Origin: Smittium culicis | Lineage: Eukaryota; Kickxellomycota; Harpellomycetes; Harpellales; Legeriomycetaceae | Direction of reading: 5' to 3' | DNA: 64,000 bases | Assembly: GCA_001970855.1 (NCBI GenBank) | Contig: LSSN01000373.1 | Coordinates: 8,113 to 72,112 of the forward strand | In this document: piece after piece, positions 49,628-62,580 of the stretch | Layout of the letters: the number at the start of each line of letters is the position of its first letter | Numbering within the stretch: the first letter of the stretch is position 1 | Program-made: the position numbers and the translations under genes | The notes under the pieces: generated by a model | The model's input: the letters and a program-made list of their open reading frames with translations, nothing else | Database searches by the model: none | What the model was told of the DNA's origin: nothing

Positions 49628-51692
49628 TTTACTCGCGAAATAATAGTATTAAAATAAAAAATGGCAAAATTATTAGTTATTGAAGTAGTAAGTTATTCTG
49701 GGAACTTAGCTAGATTTAAGCCTGAGTATTCTCATGTTATTTTTTTATATGATTTTTCTTAGCAATCTTTGTGATTACAAATATTAACCTTTTAGTAGAG
49801 AATCCTTAGGAGAGATCATTAATATCCAATCGAGCTAAACTCTGATTAAAAGTTTGAGTTTTAATTTTTAGTAGCACTTGTATATTTTCAGGGTTTTAAA
49901 AACTTTTTATTGTATATATCCACCCTTTTTATATATACAACTAGATATTAAATCTATTTTTTTTTTTGCTCTATCAAATTAATATACACTAATAATTTAG
50001 CACTGCTATATTCAAAATAGCAATTAATAATCAGAAAGGTTTTTTCGTGTGATTGTTTTTTATAGGTACGAATATTTATTTTAGTCAATTCTCTTTTTAC
50101 TTTTTGCCAAGTTTTTTTATCATTACTAAAGATGATAAGCTTTTCGGAACTCAGAATAGGAAATCCAGGGTGTTTCACATTAATATTTCAAAGTGTTTTT
50201 TTTTCACTACTCCAAATTTAGCAATAACACTCATGAGGTCATATCAGTTGTAATATTGTTTAAATGAACACACTTTCTTTCAAAATAATTCAAACAGAAT
50301 TTGCAACTACTAGAATAACAAAAAATTTGATGATTTTCCGATTCTTTGTTTCTGGTTTAAAATGGTATGTATCCTCCATATACTTGTTTTAGTAGTAAGA
50401 TATATAGCGAAGAATTCATATTTGTATCTTGAATCTTATTTTTTTAAGATTGAAATATCAGAAAAAATAAAAAACTATTTCGCTATCAATCGACATGTAT
50501 GGATGTGTAGCTTATTGTAGCATTACAAACTCTAATTTAGCTCATTATTCATTCTTAAAAATTTATTGAGGGATAACATTTTTCAATATAAACAAGCAAT
50601 GCCAAATATTTCCTACAATGACTCTAGTTACTTCTATCACTAAAGATAAATCAAGTTCAATATACTATTACTTTAATTGTGCATTACTTGACCATCAGAA
50701 ATAAAAGTCAACTATCAAATGATATATCTTTTAGATTAATAATTAAAAAATAAAATTTAAAGCTTATAATCTAGGCTACAAAAGACTCAATGTAAGACTT
50801 GATTAAAGTTAAGGCAGATCAAATTTTATAAAAGTACTAATGAGAAAAGCGTCTTAAGGATTCCATAATGTAAATTATTTTGAGATATTTTGCGAAAGCT
50901 TATAGTTTTCGATACCTTGAATGTGATAGTGTATTTATGTTTTAAAATGTATTACTTTTTAAGCTAAGAATTAATGCATGTCCCAGTTAAAAAATACTTT
51001 TTAGCCATTTTTTTTCAACCGAGATTTAAATTATACTTTTAATATTTCTTTATTAAAATGAAACTACATAATTGTATGACATCAATAAAAACCAAAGTGT
51101 ATATGTACCCAAAATATGGTATTATATGCAGCAGAATGGGGTTTTATTGAACCAAATAAATCAGTCAATCAATAAAGCTTTTAAAATAAGCTCAGGTTAA
51201 ATACCATACACATATAATAATTTCAATTAAACAGTTTTATTTTTAGTTTTTTTTTTTTTTTTTTTCGTAAGTAGAGTTGGGTAGGCTTAGCCTGAATAAA
51301 ATAAATGGGTTTATAGTCATTCCTAATAAAATGTGATAACTAGAGTTTAAAAATATTTTTACTTGGGTTTTGGTAATAGTATTTTATAAACTAAAGTACA
51401 TTTTGGCACTTTTATAAATTTTACCTGAAGTTATGTTGAATAGATAAAGCTTAAAATGTAAATATGCAAATTATTTACAATTTTAAATAATACTGGAAGA
51501 AAGTGACTGTTTTGGTCTTAAGAAATTAAATAACTTAAAACTCGCGTGTTGTATTTGATAGTAATTCCAAATTTTCTGTCTGTCAATTTCTTTTTTAGTT
51601 AGGAAATTGATTTAAAAACTAATAATAATTGAATATATATATATTTATATAGTATTCGTTTCGCTAATGTATGAAATTAAACAAGGTATATA
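49628..51692. other. Gene-free AT-rich stretch
   Basis: No gene or repeat recognised apart from poly-T runs (for example near 51247-51266). Confidence 0.4.
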
Positions 51693-51887
51693 CTAACCCT
51701 TTTCCGCCCAGCGCTCTTATAAAAAAACAGTAACTTGATTCGCCAGATATTTAAAGATATGTTATTATTTGTTGCTAATATATATTAAGCCAATAGACTA
51801 TGAAAGTGAGATTGAAGTGATTTTTGTAGAACACAGTTGGCTATATACGGTAGCCAAAAACAAATCTTCAGCACAAAAAAAGGTTAA
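51693..51887 (-). mobile_element. TTAA MITE, copy h (inverted)
   Basis: Left end CTAACCCTTTTCCGCCCAGCG, right end AAAAAAAGGTTAA with the TTAA intact (51884-51887) but the terminal repeat decayed. The internal block TTATTTGTTGCTAATATA and the subterminal GGCTATATACGGTAGCC match the family in inverted orientation. About 530 bp upstream of RPF1. Confidence 0.7.
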
Positions 51888-52416
51888 GGCGGTGTGAAAT
51901 AGCCAATTATTGTTATATATAATTTGGGATTTATTTAGGTAGTAAAATCACCAATTGATTAGGAGTAAATTCTAAAAATTTCAGATATAGCGAATGGTGT
52001 GAAATCGAATATAATTATGAAATACTATTGGGATGGAATCAATACCATAAATAGAAATTTAAGTTGTATTTTTTTTATAGAGGCGAATCATAAAAAAAAA
52101 ATTTTTTTTTTCTTATCAAGTAATTGATTTTAGCAGAGTTTAATTTGAAATTTTTGGAAATGTGTAGATGAAAAAGTTCTTTTTAAATTTTTGCTTAAAA
52201 GCCACAGTACTATAGATAGAGCACACAATCCACTCATTCAATTATATGAAATAATTAAAGAAGTATCAGCAGCTACAGAAGCCAAAAAAATTATAAAATC
52301 ATTTACTAATATCCAACTAAAGCCAAGGACATACTCTCATATTTATCAATAAATTCGCATAAAGCTTCTATATACCATAAAAATAAAAATAAAAATAAAA
52401 ATAAAAACAATACGCT
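51888..52416. other. RPF1 upstream region
   Basis: Promoter and 5' leader of RPF1, with an AAAAAT 6-bp repeat at about 52378-52408 immediately before the start codon. Confidence 0.5.
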
Positions 52417-53614
52417 ATGGGCTTTAAAGAAAAGAAAGTACTTGATTTAGCCGATGTAAAAAACAAAGCTACAAGACTTAAGCTATACGAACAGCAAAAG
52501 ATCGAAAAAGCTAAGGCTAAAAGAGAAAAAAGAAAACAGCTAGCAGAAATAGAAAAGAACGATCCAGAAGCCAAGAAGGTATATATTTTGCTTTTTTAAC
52601 CTCATTCATAGCTTAGGCCAGAGTCAATCTGCCACAGTATTAGACTCAAGCTCATTAATTTTTAACATTTTCTAACTATCCATTTGTTTAATTCTCTTTT
52701 GATTTATGGATTTATGAATTGATCAGACCAGGCTCGAAGAGAATATCCCAAACACCCAAGAAAACACAAGAGAACATGACGAAACTATAGTAGAAGAGGA
52801 CGACGAAGAGGTTCTGGAAGATGAAGCTCAAGACGAATATTCAGAATACTATACTGGTAAAGTCCCCAAAATTGTAATTACTACTACTAAGAGAGCGACA
52901 AAAACGACATACGAATTTGCTAACGAGCTAACAGGAATAATTCCAGAATCCCAATTTATAAAAAGACAGGACAAATTCAGCCTAGACCAGATAATGGAGT
53001 TCTGCTCAAACAGAGATTACACTGATCTAATAGTTATCAGCGAAGACCACAGAGAGCCCACGCATCTTACAATAGTCCACCTCCCAAACGGCCCAAGTGC
53101 CAAGTACAGACTCACTCGAGTCAAGGAGAGGAAGTTTATAAAAGGCCACGGAAACCCTACAGATCATAAACCTGAAGTCATTTTAAACAACTTCAACACC
53201 AGGCTTGGTCATATTGTTGGCAAGATGTTTGCCGCTTTATTCCCACAACTCCCCGAGTTCGAAGGGCGCCAAGCTGTTACTTTCCACAACCAACGCGACT
53301 TTATCTTCTTCAGAAGGCACAGATACGAATTTATCAATGGAAAGAAAGTAAACTTACAAGAAATCGGCCCTAGATTCACTCTAAGGCTGATATGGATTAT
53401 GAAAGGCCTATACAACTTGAAAAATGGCGAATACATTTGGGTCCACAAGGTATATCTTCCTCTATTTATTTATTTATTTAGTTTATCCCTAAAAATTATA
53501 TATTCATTAATTAACAACTCGTATTTCTCTCCTTAAATAATTAACCGATTAAAATCGTTTTTTTTTTTTTTATAGCCTGAAATGGAATCAAGCCGTAGAA
53601 AATTCTATTTATAA
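52417..53614 (+). CDS. RPF1: RPF1, Brix-domain 60S ribosome assembly factor
   Basis: Nucleolar factor for early 60S subunit assembly (27S pre-rRNA processing). Exons: 52417-52578, 52727-53449, 53576-53614, phase 0 at both junctions, 307 residues. The start ATG (MGFKEKKVLDLADVKNK) leads directly into the family's basic helix, KNKATRLKLYEQQKIEKAKA. Exon 2 starts TRLEENIPNTQENTREHDET, with an acidic patch behind it. The Brix domain spans about residues 100-290: VPKIVITTTKRATK, DYTDLIVISED, LTIVHLPNGPSAKYRL, ILNNFNTRLGHIVGKMFAAL, VTFHNQRDFIFFRRHRYEF and GPRFTLRL. The last exon adds only PEMESSRRKFYL, which is the conserved C-terminus. Length fits the family (about 295-350). IMP4 and other Brix proteins were considered; the HNQRDFIFFRRHRY and C-terminal motifs favour RPF1. 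Confidence 0.95.
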
Positions 53615-54038
53615 AGCACCAATTTTTGCTACATCAAAAGATTTACTAAAAAATGAAAAAAAGAAAGATCCTTATTTGTTTTATCTAACATCTTATTCTA
53701 ATAATAATAAAAAGATATATTGCACCTATATTGCCTATTTTTTAAATTTAATTCTCTATTGATTATCTAAATTGACCATAGCCAAATAAATACAGGTTTT
53801 TCTATTAAAAGAGTTTTCACATGTTAAAAATATCTAAACTGTTAAATATGTACATATTATATGAATCATTTTTAATGTCATAAATTTAAGTATTCGATTC
53901 ATAAAATATGTATCGGATATTAAAAGTTTTATCTAGTAATAGCGTATGAATATAGTACAAATTGAATTTACAATTAAAAGTTAATTTTCATCTAATAATA
54001 TGCGAAAAGTTATACTATTAAAGGGCGACCAGATGGAA
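53615..54038. other. Convergent spacer RPF1 / DUF1636 gene
   Basis: AT-rich, no gene; 3' untranslated regions of both converging genes. Confidence 0.4.
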
Positions 54039-55508
54039 TTACAGTTCCAAATTTATAAAGTTGTTGTTAAGTGGTGGTATCCTAGCTAATAAGTTTGATC
54101 TTAGATGATTTGGTCTGGTTTTAGTTTTTGAGAAGCCATCTTCGCTCTCGGTGTACATACTAGCAAATTCCAAGATGTCTTCCAAGTGTTCATTGTCCAC
54201 TTCATTCAAGTCGCAGAATTGGTAGGAGAATTTGTTTTGGGCACCAAATGCAATGACGTTTCCCCTTGAACAAGTGCCCAAACATTTAACTGGTAAGATT
54301 TGTAAACGGTTATCTAGAGAATTAGAGCAGGGGTTTTCAGAGCTAACATAAGGGGATAAAGAATTCCTTGGTTTTATTCCGCTGACAGTGCATAATTTAT
54401 TTATCCTTTCTTGTTGCTTTAGCAGGTTTGACAGGTTTTCGTATAGAATACGGCCAGTTCGCTTATTTTTGCCATCAATGGTGCTATTTGCAACCATAGG
54501 TGTGATAAGATCTTCGATATCACCAATATTAGATTTGTTAGTTTGGTCATAATCAGGTTCAAGCACACAGCTGTAGTAGCCGAGCTCGCATTTATTTACA
54601 TCAGTTCTTTGACATTTGGTGCAAACAAATAGTGTATTTTTACCAGCACTTTCTCCTTCATTTAAAATAACGGTGTTTTTGTTGTCGTACTGGTTATTGT
54701 TTTCTGCAGGTATTGTGTTTGAGGTATTTTCGACAGAGGGATCATACTTGAAAAATTTGATATTTACTTTAGATTTTTGGGGAGATGTGGCGTCATCCTT
54801 TTCCTTGTCCATAGAATTTTGAGCAATGTTTACTTGAATTTTTTCTTTTTTTTTTGACTTTATCTTCAACGAGTCTTTATTCAGATATTTAGGTTTTTTT
54901 TCACGCTTAGGAGCTTCAGAACTAGATTTGCTAGAGTTAGTGGTCGAAGCTGTTAAGGCGGAATTATTTTCATATAGTACTTCGGAAGAGAGAGAGGCTT
55001 GATCAATTGGGGGAACGATGGATTTAATTAAAATTTGTGGAGAAGTCGTGGTCTCATTCGAGTCTTGTGAAGATTTAGGCAAAGAGAAAGAAGGTATATC
55101 ATTAAACGAAAGCTTAGAATAATCGTGAATTTGTACTTTGATGTTTATGGGCGAAATCTTGGGAGAAGTAGAATCAGTTCTGGTGATACTAGAAAAAGAC
55201 GAATCGTAGTCAATAGAGGGTTGTTTTTGAGAATCAAGCTTTTGTGAAGTGTTTTTTGGTGAAGGAGTAGGTGTAGGGGAGATTTCTTTATTGGATATTG
55301 TGTTGGAGGTAATTTGTTGAGTATTTTTGGGAACAAATATAAGGGGGGGCCTGATAAAGCCAAAAAACTTTTTGGTATAGAGTAAAAGCGCTTTTAAATT
55401 TTCTCTAGAATCCTTGTCTATTATGGCGCAAATAACAACAAGGACAAATGTAGTAGTAAGTAAGGGATACCAGCCATAAGGGTTTCCGAAAGGCCATAAT
55501 ATGGGCAT
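54039..55508 (-). CDS. Membrane-anchored DUF1636-type metal-binding protein
   Basis: Single exon, 489 residues, ATG at 55506-55508. The N-terminus (about residues 13-31, GWYPLLTTTFVLVVICAII) is one transmembrane segment. A Ser/Thr/Pro/Lys-rich, probably disordered linker follows to about residue 285. The C-terminal 200 residues resemble DUF1636, a small (2Fe-2S)-ferredoxin/thioredoxin-like domain known mainly from bacteria: LFVCTKCQRTD with a CxxC pair (about 293-296), a second Cys cluster VKCLGTCSRGNVIAFG (about 408-415), the FSYQFCDLN strand, ILEFASMYTESEDG and the closing RSNLLARIPPL. The two halves of the domain are separated by a longer insert than I would expect. Bacterial members often lie near cobalt/cobalamin genes; no such neighbour exists here. 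Function unknown; metal binding is inferred from the cysteines. Confidence 0.75.
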   Translation of the reverse strand: MPILWPFGNPYGWYPLLTTTFVLVVICAIIDKDSRENLKALLLYTKKFFGFIRPPLIFVPKNTQQITSNTISNKEISPTPTPSPKNTSQKLDSQKQPSIDYDSSFSSITRTDSTSPKISPINIKVQIHDYSKLSFNDIPSFSLPKSSQDSNETTTSPQILIKSIVPPIDQASLSSEVLYENNSALTASTTNSSKSSSEAPKREKKPKYLNKDSLKIKSKKKEKIQVNIAQNSMDKEKDDATSPQKSKVNIKFFKYDPSVENTSNTIPAENNNQYDNKNTVILNEGESAGKNTLFVCTKCQRTDVNKCELGYYSCVLEPDYDQTNKSNIGDIEDLITPMVANSTIDGKNKRTGRILYENLSNLLKQQERINKLCTVSGIKPRNSLSPYVSSENPCSNSLDNRLQILPVKCLGTCSRGNVIAFGAQNKFSYQFCDLNEVDNEHLEDILEFASMYTESEDGFSKTKTRPNHLRSNLLARIPPLNNNFINLEL

Positions 55509-58500
55509 TATGAGGATATATGTGTTAGAAGAGTAATAAATAAAAGAAATAATACAAAGGGAATAAGAAGAGCGAAATATTAAAGGGAGGATACTTGAGG
55601 CATATTATAAGGATAGTTTTATTTTTTTTTTGCGAAGGAGAAATATTTATAGAGTAAAATTAGGCAAGCGGTTATAAAGGTTAAATTCGAATCGATAATT
55701 AGCTGGGCTATTTAATGATAGCGAGAATGAGTTATGGAAATAAGGCCAGAAATAGAAGAGAATTGAAATAATAATATAGTAGATAGTAGATAGGTAGCTT
55801 ATGGAATAAGAATGAGGTTAGTAAGTATATATATAAATAATTTTGATATAAGCATTGAATATAAAGATAAAAAACTCAATTGTGTAGATAAAGAGATTTG
55901 GAAATTTAAATATCACAAAATACTTAGAGCTGTTATATATAAGCAGAAAGTCGTTTTTTAAAATGCACGGATCTTTAGCGCATATTGATGATTGATTGGT
56001 TTGACGCCTTTTTTTTTTTTAGCAGTAAGTTGACATGTTTTTAATTTCTAGTTTAATGCCAGCTAAGATTCAACTTGACATGTTTTTTTAAAAGGAGTTT
56101 ATTTGCTGGGGATTTTAGTTTAGTATTGCATAAATGCAGTCATCTTTTATTATTGGGGAAAATGATGTGATTAGATGGCTAATCGTTATCAGATTGCTCT
56201 TGCGACTAATTGACATCAAAGTGCCTACCCAATAAAAAAAGTATGGGTCCTTATCAGATGACAAATCCTCAGATCTGTGCTATTTTTTTGCAATAAAGCT
56301 AAAATAGTGCGTCATTTCGCCTCCGCCTAATATTCCGCATCGCTACTTGCATAATTGCCAAATCAAATAGACTAGTACTAGGTTCTATCGTCTTTGTAAA
56401 GATTAATAATTATTTCTTCCTCTCAGCTAAACATACTCATGCAATTTATCTATGCTCAACAATACCTCTTTTAATATTTTTATATTTTATAGTTTATTTT
56501 CATACTTTATTTTCATACTTTATTTTCATATCTCAATAAATAAATCCAAAATCATATGTTTTAAAACTCAAAGTTTGCCATATAATAACTCGAAAAACTT
56601 CACCCAAATATTATAATATCCTCAATAAAAAAAATTCTTTATAGTGTAGATAATTATCACTAATAATTATTTCCAATAATGCAACTATATTGGTATAAGC
56701 ACCTAGTTATTTATGTTCCCGCCCCTTAATTTAGCAACTAAAATTTAACCAATGAAATCTTGAATTTTTTTGAAAAAATATCTTGATGATTCTTTTATCA
56801 TATCAAGATATAATCTTACCTTTCTCTAGCTAAACTGTGCTATAATTTATTGTACTATTTACCCTGATCGCCGTATTCATCGCTAAAAAAGTAAAAGTAC
56901 ATCCAGAAATAATTGTAATATTTACTTTTAGACCCTGTATAGCTATCGCAAAGTCAAACTAAACTCTGTATCATTGAATTTCAGAAATTGTTCAGTTTAA
57001 ATAAGGTTTACTTTTAAAATTTATTCATATTCGATAACATTTAATTGCTATTTACAATTAAAAAGCTATCTTTCACAATGAGTTACAGCTAACTTTAATC
57101 CTTTTTCAAACAAAATTAAGTATAGCATAATAAAACACTCACCTCTACTAATTCTATAAATAAATTTAATAAATAATATCGAATTTTTAGATTAATGTCA
57201 CTATTTTTACCTTTAATTTAAATATAACATTGTATTTATACCACTCTTTATAAAATGCTTTTAGCTAAAAACTTTTTACTTCAGTAGTTATTGGTTTATC
57301 TTTAAAAATAAATAAAAGAACTGCTAGAAGTGTAGTAAAAGTTTAGTTCAGTTTCTTATATTTATTTATAAATGCTTTATATGAAAATTTATTTCCAAAA
57401 AAATGAGAATAAAATAATTAATTAGTTTAAATATACCTAGACCAATCTAGACCAATCTAGACATTTCGTTTTTTTCAAAGTTATGCCACTTTATGGAAAT
57501 GTTTTATATTAACTTCTTTCAATTGTTATTACCAATCTCCTCCCCTCTTTGAAATTCGATTTGTTATCTCCAGGCACAATCTCGAAACCAATATCTTTGA
57601 AGTAAGAGTTTTCTACATTAGAGGATATAAAAGCTCCATAAGTAAATTCATTTCTTTATGACTATTTAATAGTAATTATCGCATTTAAATCTAGATTCTT
57701 TTCAATGATATCGTTAACAAACCATAATTAATAACTTTAGAGTATAAAATACATTATTTTATTACGAATTATAATCTGTAAACAAGAAATCGCATATATA
57801 ATAAATATATTATCAAAAATTATTGCCCCTGCTGACTAAATATCAAAATCACGTAAAAACCTTATTTAGCTCTAAATAAAACTACTCAATTAATTAAAGG
57901 TTAAACATTTCTTTTATCAAGTCAAAGAGATATAAAAGAAAAGTTAAATTAGAAGCTTTATCAATAATTGATTATAAATTAAACTGATTCTTTTATAATT
58001 GCCCTTAATTAAAAATGAAATGAAATATCAAAATGAAAACGAAAAATTTTAACTACTTGAAGTCTTATGTAATGCATTTTAATACAAATAATTGCTAAAT
58101 AAATTATATGGAAGTGATATCGAAAAAAACAACTAGGAAAAATAAAACTCAAACTCTATAGTCCAACGTATCTAGTTTTTTTTATCAAAATTTTATTAAA
58201 TTTTATTAAATGGGATATTTTCTTGAGCAGCAGAACTCTTTTTTCACCTAATTTTATTGCTAATACGAGTTAGAAAATTTTAATGATCGAAATAATATAT
58301 AATAAAATAATATTTTTCCAATACGCTATAATATACGAGTACGAAAAACTTGATATAAAGATCTCTTCTTGAAATAATAACTCAAATATACAATTTTTTA
58401 ACATATTTATCCACTTATTAATTATAAATGAGTATTCCTTTTTAAAAATAATATATTCTTATAAAACAACTTTTTAGGTGTGCTTCTTTGAAGAATCTTT

Positions 58501-59091
58501 TTATAGTTCGCAACTAAATCGAATAAAGCTCTTTAAACTACTGCACCGACCCCATCTCTTCATTTATTTAATAAAGGTACTTGTGTTATAGTGATATTGG
58601 TTTATAAGACAGATAAAAAAAAAAATCCATAAAAAGATATCAAATAAGCTTAAGCATAAGCTTATAATTAGATTTAAACGTTTCAAGTTGTATGTTGACG
58701 TTTTATTTGAGTATTGCTGTATTTTTTCTCTCCTAATTCTTTATACGTCTGATATGAACCTTTTTTTGAAGATAAAAGAGAAAACTCAACTGTAATATAA
58801 ATTGATAAATAACGTAGGGCTACTATTATAGCGACAGAAGGGCACCAGTGAACTGGCGGAGTTTTTAATTTTTAGACCTTTATTTACTTGCTGAAAATCT
58901 CTCTTTAGTAAACCTTTAGAACTTTTAATTTAATAACTATATATTTTAGTTAAAAAGTACTATGGTTAATATAAAAAAAATATAATTATCGTGAAAAAAT
59001 ATGTGCTCATTTGGGTAAAGTGGCTGCAAAGCTTGTATAATAAGTGCAAATCTAATGTATTATATGAGATAAAGAGGGCTATAAATCTATT
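55509..59091. other. Long gene-free stretch
   Basis: 3.6 kb between the DUF1636 gene promoter and the permease 3' end. AT-rich with poly-T and poly-A runs and an 11-bp ACCAATCTAG-type tandem near 57440-57465. No gene, RNA or transposon recognised. Confidence 0.4.
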
Positions 59092-60750
59092 TTAAAAGAA
59101 GAAATAAGCGACTTTATCTTTCATGGTTTTTTTTTCGTATCTTTCACTGATAAATCCTAACTGGTTGTATGAATCTGTTAAAAGGTCCATCTCACTAAGC
59201 CCTACAACTTTAGATTTTTTCCAGAGTTTGTAGAATAAATAGATCATCAGAAATATTGGTATTCCGCCATATGCTTGGAAAAATTCCGAGAAATTAAAAT
59301 CAGACTTAAAGACTTTATATCCTTGGGCTAAAGTAATAAACAAGATCGAGAAGAACGAGAAAAATAGCCCAAAAGGAAAAAGTCTTGCTTTATAGGGCAG
59401 GTCGTCTAAATAAAATCCTTGATAGTTATATGCCTTGCGGAACCTGTAGTGCGTAAATAAAATACCCATCCATGCTAACATTCCGGCAACTCCATTGAAA
59501 GCAACCAGCCAGTCATAAACTGAGTTTCCGTCAATCAAGGAAATTGAAAAAATAATAATCGCAACCAAAGAGCCGAAAAGCAAGCAGTATATAGGCGTTC
59601 CATTGCTTGTGACCTTCTTGAATTTGTTAAAGAGCTTATTTTCAACGGCCAGGGAGAAGAGTATCCGCGTAGTCATGTATAAGCATGTACTTCCAGCTGA
59701 TATTGTTGAGGATAGGATAACAGCGTTGATAATGTGGTTTGCATATTTAATTCCACCTTTTTCCATGACAGTTACTAACGGTGATATTGAAACGTTATTC
59801 GAGTTTCCAATAATAAGACTTGGATCATTATAGCTAACTACCATTCCGATGACTAAAATCACCAAGAGATAGAAGGTTACAATCCGGAAGAAAACAGAGT
59901 GCATTGCGCGAGGGACGTCTTTAGACGGATTCTTACTTTCGCCTGAAGTTATTCCAACTATTTCGACGCCCTGAAACGAAAAAGCAGCAGTAACAAAAAC
60001 ATTCAAAGTGCCAGAGAACCCGTTGGCAAAAGAGTTATTTTTTAATAGAAACTTGGAAAATCCATAGTTATTGCCTCCAATTGCACCAAAACCAACTAGA
60101 AACCCGATGATTATAAATAACATTATAGCAACTATTTTGATCAGAGTCAGGGCGAATTCGGATTCTCCATATACTTTTGGGCCAAATAAATTCAAAGTAA
60201 AAATGATTATTAAAGATACGAAACTCCAAATGATAGGGTTTGTGTGCGGCAGCCAATATTGTACAACTAAACCACAGCTAACAAAATTTAAAGCTGCTGT
60301 GACTACCCAGGAATACCAGTAGTTGTAAGACATTGCAAAACCAAAAGCAGGTTCGACGAATCTATCAGCGAACGAGTTGAAAGATCCGGCCACGGGAATA
60401 TAGGTTGCCATTTCAGTTAGAGAAGTCATAAGAAAATATACAATGAAACTAAGGATTGTATATGCAGCTAGTGTTCCAAGGGGTCCAGCTTCAGCAAGGG
60501 AGGGTCCAGAGGCTATAAATAAGCCGTTCCCTATTGTTCCGCCAAGTGCTATCATGGACATGTGTCTACTCTTTAATCTTCTTTTGAGGTAGTCTTGGGA
60601 TACTGCTCTGTTAGGTTCCGTATCTCTAACAGGCCTGTTATAATAGTGCAAAGTTTCTAGCACTTGCGGTTCCTGTTTAATTGTTAATGTTATAAAGTGT
60701 GAGTATTTTTTAAATTATCAAACTCTGGCTATTTATTATCGACTTACCAT
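59092..60750 (-). CDS. Amino acid permease, fungal YAT type (APC superfamily)
   Basis: Proton-coupled amino acid importer of the plasma membrane. Two exons: 60750-60748 (the ATG alone) and 60672-59092, 527 residues; donor ATG|GTAAGT, acceptor AAACAG, then GAA CCG CAA GTG CTA. The long ORF has no suitable ATG of its own at the N-terminus (its first codon is an internal GTG), which is why the small exon is needed. The domain order is that of the family: a cytosolic N-terminus, KSRHMSMIALGGTIGNGLFI (first helix with the GTIG substrate loop), PVAGSFNSFADRFVEPAFGF, the FSFQGVEIVGITSGESKNP helix with the E(A/S)xNP signature, and STISAGSTCLYMTTRILF. I count about 12 hydrophobic helices. Length is normal (about 520-600). 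Substrate cannot be told. Confidence 0.93.
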
Positions 60751-62469
60751 TTTAAAAGGATCGTGATTTGAGGAATAAGTTAGCTAGTTGAGGGTCTCAA
60801 TAAATAAGAGATTTGGTATAAGAATATTCTTCGTTTTCGGGTTTAAGAAAGAGATTTTACAAGTAAAAACTAAAGTGAGATATGAATTATTAATAAAATG
60901 CAGAATATATTAAAGAATAGATATGTACAAGATAATAGAGAGCGAAAATAAAAACGGGAGTTGATAGTTAATGATTATTAGGTTCGAAATATTTGTTTAA
61001 AAATAGGCATGTTTGATATAGATTTAGCCTTGAAATTAAAGATATACAATTAGGAGTTTGTGGAAGAGATAATACTTGTATTTTTTTTTTGTAGAATTGT
61101 CTAATATTTATACTTTTCGAGAATGAATTTTAAAAACGCCGCAAATATTTTACACATATAGGAAGAAGAATGTATTTAGTCTTTGAATTCTGTGTAAGGC
61201 TCATCTTGAATGGCCTTCCAAGTAACCCTTTCAAACATATCAGCGCTTTTTTTTATTTTGGAAACCAGAAATATTTTATAATGAATCTATTTTTTTCAGT
61301 AGTTATTTTTCTTTAATTATCAATTTCCACAGATAAATTACACAAATGATTTTTTATATTTCATAATGAATTAGCATAAAAATTAATTTGAGCGAGCCTT
61401 TAAAATTCGTTCAACTAACCGAAGCGACACTAGAAATACTGCTTTTCCAATCCATTACTTTAATTTTACTAGAACACTGCATGTAATAAAGTTGCAAATT
61501 ATCCCTGTTCCGGGATTTATGGGCCACTTAAGCTTTTTCCAGATGGTTTCAAATTTAATTATAAAACGAATCTGACCTGTATTGGAACTTACTTCAAGCA
61601 ATCATTTTATTCGAAATATTCCAAAAACAATAACCCCGACGCATCCCTCATATGGTTAAAGTGTATTTAGTTTTATAGTGTTTTTATCGAATTATCTATT
61701 TAAATTTAAAGTGTTAAATCGCTTATTTGTTTTCAATGTCCGACATGAAAACACAATTTTTATATAAATAGCGGAATTAAATAAGCTTTTTCTGCTGAAC
61801 TTGGAAATATTCGGTAGTACAGCCATTTATAATATAAGAATCTAGATGCTTCTGGCAAATCTGAGTAACCAGCTTTGAGACTCATCTAAGCTTATTATCT
61901 TAGTTTATAAAGCGCCAATTAAAAAGAGCTATTTTTTTGCACTATTTTACACACCTCATTCATTACTTTACTATTCCCCGACACGGAGCACACTAGCCAA
62001 ACTTATGAAGATTCCATACAAGCCTCTTTAGATTCACAAACTGCCAAGTAGAGTTTTATATATTGTCAACATTCTCAGGATATATGAATTGCTCAATATA
62101 ACTTTAGTTAATATACACTAACCTGTTAACGAGCAACGTTTATTTTTTTTTTAAATAAATATCCCATACAATTTTTTGATAATTTTTTATTTTTAAAGTA
62201 AATAATAATTTCCTATTAAGCTTTATTGTGACAATAATTTTATGAATCCCGACGCTAAATTGCATATTAGAAACACTTTCAGCTGTTTTTTTTAGAAAAT
62301 AAATTACTGCTACTCCCAAAAGACCAAAAATTTAGCTAGTTCAAAGAAAAAAATCATACATAAAAAAGTCCATAACTATTTATAATTTCAACAACAAAAA
62401 TAATTTACTATATATTAATATCAAAATCTCTAATTCAAAAAATAACATTTTTTTTTTAATGGTGAATTT
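60751..62469. other. Permease upstream region
   Basis: Promoter side of the permease, then AT-rich DNA without genes. Confidence 0.4.
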
Positions 62470-62580
62470 ATAAATATTGTACATACTATTAAAAAAAACC
62501 AATAAAATATATAAAATTTCAACCAATTCCCCTCTGGATCTCTAGGTACTCCGTACCTTGCAGTCATTGGATCAAGGGTT
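62470..62580 (-). mobile_element. LINE 3'-tail fragment
   Basis: On the minus strand: CTTGATCCAATGACTGCAAG, GGTACGGAGTACCTAGAG, GAGGGGAATTGGTTGAAATT, ending in a TATATTTTATT tail. Aligns along its length with the minus strand of 45120-45210 and with the tail of the LINE at 5700-5770. Confidence 0.55.
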
